From Sulfurovum zhangzhouensis (GTDB taxonomy: Bacteria > Campylobacterota > Campylobacteria > Campylobacterales > Sulfurovaceae), in assembly GCF_030347965.1 (NCBI RefSeq), contig NZ_JAQIBD010000002.1, positions 186,001 to 250,000 on the forward strand: 64,000 bases of DNA, read 5' to 3'. The notes under the pieces were generated by a model, which was not told where the DNA came from, did not search any database, and saw nothing but the letters and a program-made list of their open reading frames with translations. Both the position numbers and the translations under genes were made by a program. Each line of letters begins with the position of its first letter. Position 1 is the first letter of the stretch. This document shows positions 1-8,427 of the stretch, one piece after another.

Positions 1-278
1 GGAAACATAGGACAGGTTTCATGGGCATGATCACATACCGTTACAACCAGATCAAAAGGCGTATCCAATACCGTTTCAATGACTTTTGAGTGGTATTCAT
101 CTTTCCAATACCCTTTTGATTCCAGTAATGCTTGAGCATTTGGATTGACTTTCCCGCTTGCTTTGACACCTGAACTTTGAGCTTCAACACAATCACCAAG
201 CTTGGCATTGATCAGGGCCTCTGCCATAATTGAACGACAACTGTTCCCCGTACATAAGATCAACACATTTTTTTTCAT
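1..278 (-). CDS. ArsC-like low-molecular-weight phosphatase/arsenate reductase, partial (C-terminus off the window)
   Basis: The first ~92 codons are present; the gene runs off the left edge. It begins MKKNVLILCTGNSCRS, the P-loop of the LMW tyrosine phosphatase fold (C-x5-R-S), shared by thioredoxin-coupled arsenate reductases. A second pair of cysteines appears near the left edge (VVTVCDHAHETCP), the spacing seen in the ArsC resolving cysteines, so arsenate reduction is the best reading. The ATG at 278 overlaps the stop of arsR as ATGA, so the two are translationally coupled. Reduction of arsenate to arsenite would feed the ArsB pump encoded divergently at 713. Confidence 0.85.
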   Translation of the reverse strand, partial: MKKNVLILCTGNSCRSIMAEALINAKLGDCVEAQSSGVKASGKVNPNAQALLESKGYWKDEYHSKVIETVLDTPFDLVVTVCDHAHETCPMF

Positions 279-598
279 ATTTTACATCCTTGAGTCTGTG
301 ATATTTTGTTTAAATCCGGAAGCTTGATATCCAGATGACCTATTTCTTGCAATGCTTCACTACGAAAGCGGTCCAATGGTTTTCTAATGGAGTAATAGGC
401 CCATGTCCCTTTACGTTCAACCCGTAGAAAGCCGGCATCTTTTAGAATTTTCAGATGACGTGACAGACGGGATTGAATCATATTAAACGATGACTGCATA
501 TCACATACACAAGTTTCACCATATTCATCAAGAAATCTAAGTATCAATACTCTCGTTTCATCATTAAGTGCAGCAATACTTTTTAAGAAAATGTCCAT
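275..598 (-). CDS. arsR: ArsR-family metalloregulatory repressor
   Basis: A 107-aa winged-helix protein. Residues ~30-36 carry ETCVCDM, the Cys-x-Cys of the arsenite/antimonite-sensing ArsR type, followed by the recognition helix segment SRLSRHLKILKDAGFL and a wing (RKGTWAYYSI). I place the start at 598 (MDIFLKSIAAL) because AAAGGAG lies just upstream; an in-frame ATG 11 codons earlier has no such site. It is divergent from arsB and overlaps the downstream ArsC-like gene by 4 nt. It probably represses both directions from the inverted repeat at 646-661 and releases on arsenite binding. Confidence 0.9.
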   Translation of the reverse strand: MDIFLKSIAALNDETRVLILRFLDEYGETCVCDMQSSFNMIQSRLSRHLKILKDAGFLRVERKGTWAYYSIRKPLDRFRSEALQEIGHLDIKLPDLNKISQTQGCKI

Positions 599-645
599 AG
601 TACTCCTTTTAGAATTGTTGAATTGTAGCAAAAGAAAATCAATAA

Positions 646-661
646 ATCAATATATCTTGAT
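646..661. promoter_or_regulatory. Probable ArsR operator in the arsR-arsB divergent region
   Basis: ATCAATATATCTTGAT is an inverted repeat (ATCAA-N6-TTGAT) in the 114-nt gap between arsR and arsB. ArsR/SmtB operators are typically imperfect AT-rich palindromes of this layout. A related half (TTGATAT) recurs at about 674-680. Binding is inferred from position and symmetry only. Confidence 0.6.
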
Positions 662-712
662 ATAATTATTTTTTTGATATAGTTTTCATAATAATTCATT
701 GGAGTATAAAGT

Positions 713-1975
713 ATGTTATTAGCGATGTCGGTTTTTTTGATCACCTTGATATTTGTGATCTGGCAGCCTAAAGGTCTTCAGATAGGGACAACAGCTGTTA
801 TAGGCGCAATTATTGCACTGATTGTCGGTGTAGTAAGTTATGCGGATATCTTTACGGTTATAAATATTGTGTGGGATGCGACATTGGCATTTATCGGAAT
901 TATCATTCTTTCAATGGTACTTGATCAGATAGGCTTTTTTGAGTGGGCAGCGATAAAAATGGCAAAACTTAGCCGTGGCAGCGGGAACAGAATGTTCGTA
1001 TACATACTGTTATTGGGAGCTATCGTCGCTGCATTCTTTGCCAATGACGGAGCCGCATTGATCCTCACACCTATATTGCTTGCGAAAATGAAGTACTTGA
1101 AAATGAATCCTTTGGCAATCTTCGCATTTTTGATGGCTGGAGGATTTATCGGTGACAGTGCATCCAACCCTCTGGTGATTTCAAACCTGACCAATATCGT
1201 TACTGCCGGATACTTTGACATCGGATTCGTTGAGTATGTAAAAAATATGTTTTTGCCTAATCTTCTATCGATCATCGCTTCAATTGTAGTCTTGTGGATC
1301 TATTTCCGCAAAGACATTCCATTGAATGTTGATGTATCTACACTACCGGAGGCTTATTCAGTGATTAAAAACCAAACGATGTTCAAGCTCTCTTGGTTTT
1401 TCTTGGCACTGCTTATGATCGGTTATTTTATTGGAGATCGTATGCATCTGCCTGTTTCTGTTTTTGCACTTGGCGGAGCACTGATCTTTTTGGCAATAGC
1501 AAATCATTTTAAAGCAGTTAAACCGATCATGACGATCAAGGCAGCACCATGGCAAGTCGTTTGGTTTAGTATCGGACTCTATGTTGTAGTCTATGGGCTT
1601 AAGAATGCAGGACTTACGGAGATCATAGCTTCATGGATCACAGATCTTAGTGGACAGGGAACTGTAACAGCTGTGTTGGGAACCGGTTTTTTATCTGCAA
1701 TTATTAGCTCAGTGATGAATAATATGCCAACAATCATGATCATGGATATAGCAATTGACCATGTTGGGTATATTGGCAATGAAGCACTGGTCTATGCCAA
1801 TATTTTAGGTTCAAACTTAGGTCCAAAAATGACACCTATCGGTTCACTTGCTACATTACTTTGGCTACATGTACTCGCACAAAAAGGTGTTAAAATCACC
1901 TGGGGACAGTATATGAAAGTCGGACTTGTCATAACCCCGCCTGTATTACTTGTAGCATTACTCGGATTAATATAA
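713..1975 (+). CDS. arsB: Arsenite efflux membrane protein ArsB
   Basis: A 420-aa very hydrophobic inner-membrane protein with about ten to twelve helices spanning the whole length, as in ArsB/NhaD-type ion transporters. Landmark segments are FFANDGAALILTPI (~107-120), GGFIGDSASNPLVISN (~143-158), SSVMNNMPTIMIMD (~330-343) and ANILGSNLGPKMTPIGSLATLLWL (~363-386), all typical of ArsB. The ATG follows GGAG (701-704). It exports arsenite using the proton motive force; no arsA ATPase gene is present, so it would act as the stand-alone secondary pump. Divergent from arsR, hence probably arsenite-induced. Confidence 0.93.
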   Translation: MLLAMSVFLITLIFVIWQPKGLQIGTTAVIGAIIALIVGVVSYADIFTVINIVWDATLAFIGIIILSMVLDQIGFFEWAAIKMAKLSRGSGNRMFVYILLLGAIVAAFFANDGAALILTPILLAKMKYLKMNPLAIFAFLMAGGFIGDSASNPLVISNLTNIVTAGYFDIGFVEYVKNMFLPNLLSIIASIVVLWIYFRKDIPLNVDVSTLPEAYSVIKNQTMFKLSWFFLALLMIGYFIGDRMHLPVSVFALGGALIFLAIANHFKAVKPIMTIKAAPWQVVWFSIGLYVVVYGLKNAGLTEIIASWITDLSGQGTVTAVLGTGFLSAIISSVMNNMPTIMIMDIAIDHVGYIGNEALVYANILGSNLGPKMTPIGSLATLLWLHVLAQKGVKITWGQYMKVGLVITPPVLLVALLGLI

Positions 1976-2054
1976 ATGACTAAAGATATAGAGGATCTGT
2001 GTTAATTCATGTTAATATAACAATAGGTAGATGACATTACATAAGGGGTCATAA

Positions 2055-2516
2055 ATGAAAAAAATAGTTATATTATTTGTAGTTGGCTACATCACAATAT
2101 TTGCTGAAACGCAGGTACTTAATTATGACAACTATTTAAGCGCATTCACCTATGAAGAGCGTAAAGCTATGAAAATCAATAGTGTCGAACTAACGGTAAT
2201 GCTTGAAGAAGGTAAAGCTCAGCTTATAGATATAAGATTTAAAGAAGAGTATGAGGCATGGCATATGCCGGCTTCTATAAATATTCCTATTAACGAACTT
2301 CCAAAACGTTTAAATGAGCTTGATAAATCAAAGCTCATCGTTACTGCATGCCCTCATAAAGACAGAGCGATCATGGCACGTACCTATTTGAAACTAAAGG
2401 GGTATAACACCAGATATCTTGTAGATGGGCTCATTGGCCTTGCAGATTTTTTAAGAGGCGATAACGCACTGGAATTCATTCAAGAGTATAAAAAAAATAA
2501 TAGTAGTCAAAAATAG
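2055..2516 (+). CDS. Secreted rhodanese-like sulfurtransferase domain protein
   Basis: A 153-aa protein with an N-terminal signal peptide (MKKIVILFVVGYITIFA, cleavage near residue 18) followed by a single rhodanese domain at ~43-135. The CH2A-like motif (QLIDIRFKEEYEAWHMPAS), the active-site loop with Cys99 (TACPHKDRA) and the terminal YLVDGLIGL segment are visible, so the catalytic cysteine is kept. A periplasmic site is expected, where it may handle polysulfide or thiosulfate sulfur. It lies 79 nt after arsB on the same strand; functional linkage to arsenic is not shown. Confidence 0.82.
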   Translation: MKKIVILFVVGYITIFAETQVLNYDNYLSAFTYEERKAMKINSVELTVMLEEGKAQLIDIRFKEEYEAWHMPASINIPINELPKRLNELDKSKLIVTACPHKDRAIMARTYLKLKGYNTRYLVDGLIGLADFLRGDNALEFIQEYKKNNSSQK

Positions 2517-2640
2517 TAGTGACTTTAATTTTCTTTACTGCTGATACGTTTAGTGCAAAAGCAGTTTTAGCTACTACAGATTACACTGTTGGTGCAAATA
2601 GTATAAATAATACATATTACTACCTGTGGTGTTAGGCATT
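2517..2640 (+). pseudogene. Possible gene remnant after the rhodanese gene
   Basis: From 2518 a continuous frame reads VTLIFFTADTFSAKAVLATTDY and onward to a stop at about 2634, which looks like a degraded signal peptide followed by mature secreted sequence. There is no start codon with a ribosome site and the frame is only ~38 codons. It may be chance reading of intergenic DNA. Confidence 0.25.
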
Positions 2641-2726
2641 TAGTTCATTTTGGGAGCACTCAGGTAGTGTCAGGGCTCATTGATACCCAATCAATAACAA
2701 AATAGCTACAGCCTGTTAGGTTTATC

Positions 2727-2744
2727 AAATAGAATCTTCTATTT
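2727..2744. repeat. Short perfect palindrome upstream of the HPt gene
   Basis: AAATAGAATCTTCTATTT is an 8-bp inverted repeat around TC. Two AATCTTA direct repeats follow (about 2745-2761). With the second palindrome at 2770-2791 it makes this 90-nt promoter region unusually symmetric. Confidence 0.45.
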
Positions 2745-2769
2745 AATCTTAGCCTAATCTTAAAACAAG

Positions 2770-2791
2770 TATAGTATAAGAAGATACTATA
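2770..2791. promoter_or_regulatory. Inverted repeat just ahead of the HPt gene
   Basis: TATAGTAT-AAGAAG-ATACTATA is a perfect 8-bp inverted repeat ending 2 nt before the GGGAG ribosome site (2793-2797) of the gene at 2804. It could be an operator or an mRNA hairpin that affects ribosome access; no regulator is identified. Confidence 0.4.
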
Positions 2792-2803
2792 TGGGAGTGG
2801 ACG

Positions 2804-3451
2804 ATGCTAGGAACTATTGCATTGACTATAATCGTATTAGCGATTATATGGGTTATCTTTATTGAATATAGAAAAGAACAAAAATACAAAAAACAAAGAG
2901 AAGAAAAACGTAAGCTTAGAAAAACACCTCCATTTGAAACAAATGTAGAAGAACCCCTAAAAGAGAAAGAAAAACCTATAACTCAACATATAGAAGAGGA
3001 AGTAGCCGTTGCTCCCGAAAAAGTTGAGATCAAGCCTGAACCTGAAGTTATCGTTGAAGAGCCAAAAGCTGAAGAAAAAGTAGAGATAGAGGTCACAGTA
3101 GCAGAAGAGCTACCGCCTTGTGACTATCCGCCGTTTGATCATACACGTACTGTTGAGAGTCTGGGACTCTCTGAAGAAGAAGCAAAAGAGTTTGTCTGTG
3201 AACTTGTCACTCAAATCGACACACATATCCCACTTATCAAAAAAGAGTTAGAGACAGAGAATTTCCATCAACTAGAAAAACTTACACATTCGATCAAGGG
3301 GTCAGCTACTAACCTCGGTACAGGCGGAGTGTCAGATCTTCTGGTTGATTTCAACACTTATCTTAAAACAGGAACTGATATGAAAATAGTACAACATTAT
3401 TGTTCATCTCTTGAGAATTATGCACAGCAACTTAAAGATCAGTACTGTTAG
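2804..3451 (+). CDS. Membrane-anchored histidine phosphotransfer (HPt) domain protein
   Basis: A 215-aa protein: one N-terminal membrane helix (residues ~2-20), a basic stretch, a long Glu/Lys/Pro-rich linker (~25-105), and a C-terminal HPt domain (~120-212). The phospho-acceptor is His162 in the motif LTHSIKGSATNLG, matching the HSIKGSSxxLG consensus of HPt domains. HPt proteins relay phosphate between receiver domains of hybrid sensor kinases and response regulators. No kinase or receiver gene is adjacent; the neighbour at 3627 is a cyclic-di-GMP protein on the other strand. ATG follows GGGAG at good distance. Confidence 0.85.
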   Translation: MLGTIALTIIVLAIIWVIFIEYRKEQKYKKQREEKRKLRKTPPFETNVEEPLKEKEKPITQHIEEEVAVAPEKVEIKPEPEVIVEEPKAEEKVEIEVTVAEELPPCDYPPFDHTRTVESLGLSEEEAKEFVCELVTQIDTHIPLIKKELETENFHQLEKLTHSIKGSATNLGTGGVSDLLVDFNTYLKTGTDMKIVQHYCSSLENYAQQLKDQYC

Positions 3452-3461
3452 TATATAAACT

Positions 3462-3486
3462 CCATTGAACCAATGTAGTTCAATGG
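3462..3486. terminator. Stem-loop after the HPt gene
   Basis: CCATTGAAC, a 7-nt loop, then GTTCAATGG gives a 9-bp stem 10 nt after the stop. No T-run follows, so it is terminator-like rather than a canonical Rho-independent site. Confidence 0.5.
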
Positions 3487-3588
3487 TTGAGCAGCCTTCT
3501 ATAAAATATATTCCAATATCACTATATACCTCTTCTTTTCTACATGTATATATGCATCAAAATATAGAAACGTCATAGCAGTTGAAAC

Positions 3589-3613
3589 GGTATCATAAAA
3601 TGATCATGATACC
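3589..3613. terminator. Stem-loop after the GGDEF-EAL gene
   Basis: GGTATCAT and ATGATACC form an 8-bp stem 14 nt beyond the stop of the minus-strand gene at 3627. There is no clear T-run; it may mark the end of that transcript or stabilise its 3' end. Confidence 0.4.
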
Positions 3614-3626
3614 AGGCTATGATCAC

Positions 3627-5951
3627 TTAAAGAACATTCAAAAACTTTTGCTCCAATATTTCGGCAGAAACAGGTGGTGAGCAAAGATATCCTTGATAGC
3701 TTATCTTTGGGTCCATCTCCTGAATAATACGTTTCTGTTCTTCTGTCTCTATCCCTTCTACAACGATACGATAATGAAATCTTTTGGCAATTTTAATGAT
3801 ACTCTCTACAAGGAAACGCTCCTCCGGATTGATCAAAATATCTTTAATAAACTCACGATCGATCTTAAGTACAGAAAATGAAAGTTTTTGCAGATAAGAA
3901 AGAGAAGAATATCCAATACCAAAATCATCGATGGCACATCTAACACCATGGCTTTGAAGTTGTCTGATCACAGTGTTAGTCTGTTTAAAATTATCGATCA
4001 ATGACCTCTCGGTGATTTCCAGTTTAATCTCTGAAGATTTGACACCGTACAAATCTAGCACTTCAAAGAATCTATCAATAAATCCATATCTTTGAAGCTG
4101 TTTTGCGTTGATATTGATCGATACATATTTAAGATGATATTTACCTTGCTGCTTCCAATCTGAAATTTGCTTACATACATGCTCTATCGCCCACCAGCCA
4201 ATATCATCGATCAGTCCAGACTCAATGGCTAGATCAATAAATGTAGAAGGTGCTAAACGTCCCTGGGTTGGATGATTCCATCGTAATAGTGCTTCACAGG
4301 CTCTTAGTGAATTATCTTCGATATTGACGATAGGCTGATAGTAGAGTTGTAGCTCTTCTCTAGATATCGCCTGATTCAGTTCATGTTGTAACTGAAAAAG
4401 TGCCTTTCTTTTCTGATCAAGTTTAGAGTTATAATAAGAAAAACGGTTACTACCTTCTCGTTTTGCCTGATACATCGAGATATCAGCATAACGTATCAAC
4501 TCTTCGATATTGTTTGTGTTAGGCTCTATGATCACAATCCCTATGCTGCTTTTTATATACAAATGCAATTCATTGATTATAAATGCATCTATAAAAAGCT
4601 TTTGTATCTTCTCTCCAAATATCTCTGATATGCGATGTGCCTCCTGATAATCAGTCGCACAAAAAGGAATAATCAAGGTAAACTCATCGCCGCCAAGTCT
4701 ACTTAGAAAATACTCAGTACCGGCAAGCACTTTCAAACGTTGTGATACCAGTACAAGTAATTGGTCGCCCATCATATGACCTAAAGAGTCATTGATCTGT
4801 TTGAACTGGTTAAGATCAAGATAGAAAAGTATCGAAAAGTGTGTCTTATGCAATTCTTCATTCGCTAAAGAAAGCATATACTCCTTGAAGCTTCTTCTAT
4901 TATGGAGAGATGTAAGTTCATCATGTCTAGCCATGTATGTAAGCTCATCATTGACTGACTTTTCTTTGGTTTTATTTTCAAGCAGCACGATCCCGCCTAT
5001 AAGTTCTCCATCATTGTTCAGTAATGGAGAACACTTTGCTTCAACCCATAATTCAATCCCTTTTAAAGAGACATAGGGGCCTTGGTATACTTGAGGACCA
5101 TCTATCAAGGATTTCTTAATGATTTCAAGCGGTCTTTTATCTATTATTCTATTAAGATCAAAACCTATTAACTCTTTAGAAGTAGAGTTAAACATCTTCA
5201 AAAATGCACTATTACAATCAATAATATGTAGATCAAGATCAAAATAAAAGACTCCGATCGGGGTTTGTTGAAATAGATTATTAAGTTCATCCTGCTTCGT
5301 AAAAAGTTCTTTTTTTGCTTTGGTCAGATCTTCTTCTTTTTGATAGGTCTCAACCAAGCTTATACTGGCATTTCTATTGACACTGAAAAGTGTTATAAGA
5401 TACAGTAAAATAAGGAAAAAGGTAATTGTTCCTATCAAGGTCCCTTGAAAAATAAAGTAAAATCCTAACGGCAGCAATAAAATGCTTAGATAAATGGTCG
5501 CAAGATTTCTGTCTGCAGAAAGAGAGTTCATAGCCCCGCCGCTTAGACCGAGTATCAACATCGCAATAAGCAAATGTAAAGAAGAACTATCCGCATAAGG
5601 TAAGAAAAGTATCGGCATACTTCCCCATAAAATTGCTGTAAAAAGCGCTTTATAGGCAAATTTGTTATACCACGTTCTAAACTGTTTACTACTACAATCA
5701 TGTTTCAGATAATAATAGGTGTCATACATCCTGCTTAATGTTATCCCCATTGAAGCGAAGAACCAAGGATATAGCAGATATTCGGGTACAATATCAAACA
5801 TAAAAAACGTAATGATGCTTGTTAGTACCAGAAGTGCCAACATACCTTTTTTAGCATAAAGATAAAGCTGATCAAGCAGCTTTTTATTTATATCTTCAGA
5901 TAGTTGTGTTTGTGAAAAGCCCCAGCGCTTTAGTTGATCAAATCTCATCAT
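3627..5951 (-). CDS. Membrane PAS-GGDEF-EAL protein (cyclic di-GMP turnover)
   Basis: 774 aa. Residues ~37-195 hold five or six membrane helices, not a standard named sensor domain. A PAS domain follows (~228-335, starting LFQQTPIGVFYFD), then GGDEF (motif at ~419-423, RLGGDEFTLII) and EAL (~515-770). The EAL residues for metal and substrate are intact: EALLRW (~553), ITERSL, IDDFGIGYSS, KIDREFI, EGIETEEQ and QGYLCSPP. Both diguanylate cyclase and phosphodiesterase activity are therefore possible. The position five residues before GGDEF lacks the RxxD inhibitory site. Probably controls motility or surface attachment in response to a membrane or PAS signal. Confidence 0.92.
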   Translation of the reverse strand: MMRFDQLKRWGFSQTQLSEDINKKLLDQLYLYAKKGMLALLVLTSIITFFMFDIVPEYLLYPWFFASMGITLSRMYDTYYYLKHDCSSKQFRTWYNKFAYKALFTAILWGSMPILFLPYADSSSLHLLIAMLILGLSGGAMNSLSADRNLATIYLSILLLPLGFYFIFQGTLIGTITFFLILLYLITLFSVNRNASISLVETYQKEEDLTKAKKELFTKQDELNNLFQQTPIGVFYFDLDLHIIDCNSAFLKMFNSTSKELIGFDLNRIIDKRPLEIIKKSLIDGPQVYQGPYVSLKGIELWVEAKCSPLLNNDGELIGGIVLLENKTKEKSVNDELTYMARHDELTSLHNRRSFKEYMLSLANEELHKTHFSILFYLDLNQFKQINDSLGHMMGDQLLVLVSQRLKVLAGTEYFLSRLGGDEFTLIIPFCATDYQEAHRISEIFGEKIQKLFIDAFIINELHLYIKSSIGIVIIEPNTNNIEELIRYADISMYQAKREGSNRFSYYNSKLDQKRKALFQLQHELNQAISREELQLYYQPIVNIEDNSLRACEALLRWNHPTQGRLAPSTFIDLAIESGLIDDIGWWAIEHVCKQISDWKQQGKYHLKYVSININAKQLQRYGFIDRFFEVLDLYGVKSSEIKLEITERSLIDNFKQTNTVIRQLQSHGVRCAIDDFGIGYSSLSYLQKLSFSVLKIDREFIKDILINPEERFLVESIIKIAKRFHYRIVVEGIETEEQKRIIQEMDPKISYQGYLCSPPVSAEILEQKFLNVL

Positions 5952-6037
5952 ACTAAATATTATATACTAACTCTTCTATTTTACGCTGTAACTGCTTCTC
6001 TATTGGCGATATTATTACCCGTAATCAGTTTCAAAAG

Positions 6038-7564
6038 TCAGCTTCTAAGCTTTTTTGCAAATTCTAACGCTTGAGGGGTAGGATTCTCGCCAGCTATGAT
6101 TCTGGCGATTTCCTGTATCCTGCCCTCATTATCAAGGCTTCTTACTTCACTCTTTTGTGCTTCTTTATTTACCACGAAATGCTGATCAGCTTTTGCGGAA
6201 AGATGCGGCTGGTGAGAGATAGCAAAGATCTGGTAGACTTTAGAAAGCTGAGAGATCATCTCGGCAATTGCGATCGATTCATCCCCGCTTACATTTGCAT
6301 CGATCTCATCAAGAATAAGTACACCACCCCTGTTCTCTTGACCTATTGTAGAAGCCATCAATGCCAGACGTACACGGTTAAACTCACCGCCGCTCAGTGT
6401 ATCTGCGCTAGATCCGCCAAGTAGTACATCAAACACGTCACTTCCAGATTCATCAAACGGTTTTGACTCAACAGTAAAACTAAGTTTAGGAAGTTTCAAT
6501 GCAGCGAGGTAGTCTGTCAACTTTTCTTCAATCTCTTTGGCCTCTTTTTTACGGTAAGATGAAAGCTGCTGAGCCAGTACATGTAATTCACCTGCTTCCA
6601 TCACGATAAAGTTCTCGAGCATACTCTTATCTTGCTCGATATTTTCATAGCCTGCAAGCTCTTGTTGCTTCTCTTCCTTGTATATCAGTGCCTCTTCGAT
6701 AGAACCGTAACGGTTTTTAAGTGCTGTCAGGTCTGAAAGCCTGTCAAGTATCTGCTCTACATCCATCTCTTCAAGCTCTTCTGCCAAGGACTCTGTCTCT
6801 TCAAAGTCCATGCGTACCTGATTCATTGCATCAGTGAAAACAGAAGCATCTTTATCCAAGAGTCTGTAAACCTCTTGCACACTTGACTCTGCATCAAAGA
6901 TCGCAGCTGCATACTGCAACATCTCTTTGATCTTGTCAATACGTGAAAGCTGCTGCTTTACTTGAATCAGCTCTTCATCTTCCCCTGCTCTTGGATCAAT
7001 TTTCTCTATCTTGTCAATTTCATAACGGGCAAACTCTATCAGTTCTGCAAGCTTTGCTTCATCTTCTTTAATTTTATTGAGCTTAAAAAGCTGGTTTTTG
7101 TAAATTGCATAACGTTTCGTATACTCTTTAGAGAGCTTTGTGTATGTTTTGTCTTTGGCGCATAATGAACTCTCTATCATCGCCAGAAGTATCTCAGACT
7201 CAAACCCGCCCTTGTCTCGTACACTAAGGTACTGAACATAAGGAGTAAACAGTTGACGAAGTATTTTTTTAGAAATATTTTGTCCATCGATATAATGACG
7301 TACATTCTCTTTTTTGAGTGTTTTGATGGTCATATCCGCTTCAAGAGTATACGCTTCTGACTCCATACTTTCCGGTTTTGCAAGGTTCACTTCACATAAA
7401 GCTGCTGCACCCGGCGTAGTGTGCCCAAAACTTGAGAGAATAGCAGACATAAGTACAGACTTCCCTGCGCCGCTTGGCCCGGTAAAAACGACAAGCCCCT
7501 TCTCGAACTCGACTTCAGCTTCAGAAAATGTGACAAGATCACGAAGATATAGACGCTCTATCAA
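6038..7564 (-). CDS. recN: DNA repair protein RecN (SMC-like ATPase)
   Basis: Taken from the TTG at 7564 the protein is 508 aa, the short form common in Campylobacterota. Residues ~1-40 give the N-terminal ATPase half with Walker A GPSGAGKS, the middle is long coiled coil, and the C-terminal half has LSGGEFNRVRLALM (signature) and LILDEIDANVSG (Walker B). RecN helps recombinational repair of double-strand breaks. Start choice: GGGGAG lies 7 nt ahead of TTG 7564, and this TTG overlaps the nadK stop as TTGA; the in-frame TTG at 7579 is part of that ribosome site. Translationally coupled to nadK. Confidence 0.9.
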   Translation of the reverse strand: MIERLYLRDLVTFSEAEVEFEKGLVVFTGPSGAGKSVLMSAILSSFGHTTPGAAALCEVNLAKPESMESEAYTLEADMTIKTLKKENVRHYIDGQNISKKILRQLFTPYVQYLSVRDKGGFESEILLAMIESSLCAKDKTYTKLSKEYTKRYAIYKNQLFKLNKIKEDEAKLAELIEFARYEIDKIEKIDPRAGEDEELIQVKQQLSRIDKIKEMLQYAAAIFDAESSVQEVYRLLDKDASVFTDAMNQVRMDFEETESLAEELEEMDVEQILDRLSDLTALKNRYGSIEEALIYKEEKQQELAGYENIEQDKSMLENFIVMEAGELHVLAQQLSSYRKKEAKEIEEKLTDYLAALKLPKLSFTVESKPFDESGSDVFDVLLGGSSADTLSGGEFNRVRLALMASTIGQENRGGVLILDEIDANVSGDESIAIAEMISQLSKVYQIFAISHQPHLSAKADQHFVVNKEAQKSEVRSLDNEGRIQEIARIIAGENPTPQALEFAKKLRS

Positions 7565-8427
7565 TGTCGGTCTCCCCAAGAGAGTTTTTCACGCAGTACA
7601 GAGAAGTAATTTCGATCTTTGCTATGTAGCAGTCTTGCACCTCTTTTTGCACCCTTAATGACCAGTACATCACCTTGGAATATTTCATAAGCATCCTGAC
7701 CATCGATCATAGCGATCACTTTTTCATCCGGTGAACTTAGCTCAAGCGTAAAATCAGCCGGTACAACAAGCGGACGCTGGGTCAGGGAATGCGCCATAAT
7801 AGGAGTCAAAATAAAAGCTTCAGTCAACGGGTACATCACAGGGCCACCGGAAGCCAGATTATAGGCAGTCGATCCTGTAGGAGTAGCTACGATCAATCCG
7901 TCACCTTTATAACTGTTGAACATCTCTCCGTCAATCGCAGCATTGATCTGGGCCATTTTGGAGATCACAGGACGGCTGATAACGACATCATTGAATGCAA
8001 AAAATGACATTTTTTCACCCGAAGCTTTACGGATATACCCCTCGATCATCATTCTTTCATCTACACGGTACTCACCTACAAGCAGTTGTTCCAAAAAGTT
8101 GTCCACCTCTTCAATCGTTATATCTGCCAAAAATCCAAGATTGCCTGCATTGATCCCCAATACCGGTTTACGATAGTCATAGCTTCTTCTTACCAAGGAC
8201 AATAGCGTACCATCACCACCCAATGAAACTAAAAAGTCTGAAGCCTTGCACAACTCATCAAACGAAATCCCCTCACAACCGATCATCTCAGCCGAGTGTT
8301 TTGACAAAAGTACACGGATACCCTTCGCCTCAAACTGTCCCTTGATCTTCTCATATAACGGTTTGATCTCAGGTGAGTCAGGCTTAAGTATAAAGCCTGC
8401 GGTTTTTATCTGCGCCAATCTTTCCAA
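7561..8427 (-). CDS. nadK: NAD kinase
   Basis: 288 aa from a TTG start at 8427 preceded by GGAG. It phosphorylates NAD to NADP using ATP or polyphosphate. The GGDGT motif (VSLGGDGTLLSLVRR, ~68-82), the NAGNLGFLA loop (~93-101), the substrate segment FNDVVISR, and the TPTGSTAYNLASGGP glycine-rich motif (~180-194) are all intact. nadK-recN is a frequently conserved pair; here the stop of nadK overlaps the start of recN. Confidence 0.95.
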   Translation of the reverse strand: MERLAQIKTAGFILKPDSPEIKPLYEKIKGQFEAKGIRVLLSKHSAEMIGCEGISFDELCKASDFLVSLGGDGTLLSLVRRSYDYRKPVLGINAGNLGFLADITIEEVDNFLEQLLVGEYRVDERMMIEGYIRKASGEKMSFFAFNDVVISRPVISKMAQINAAIDGEMFNSYKGDGLIVATPTGSTAYNLASGGPVMYPLTEAFILTPIMAHSLTQRPLVVPADFTLELSSPDEKVIAMIDGQDAYEIFQGDVLVIKGAKRGARLLHSKDRNYFSVLREKLSWGDRH

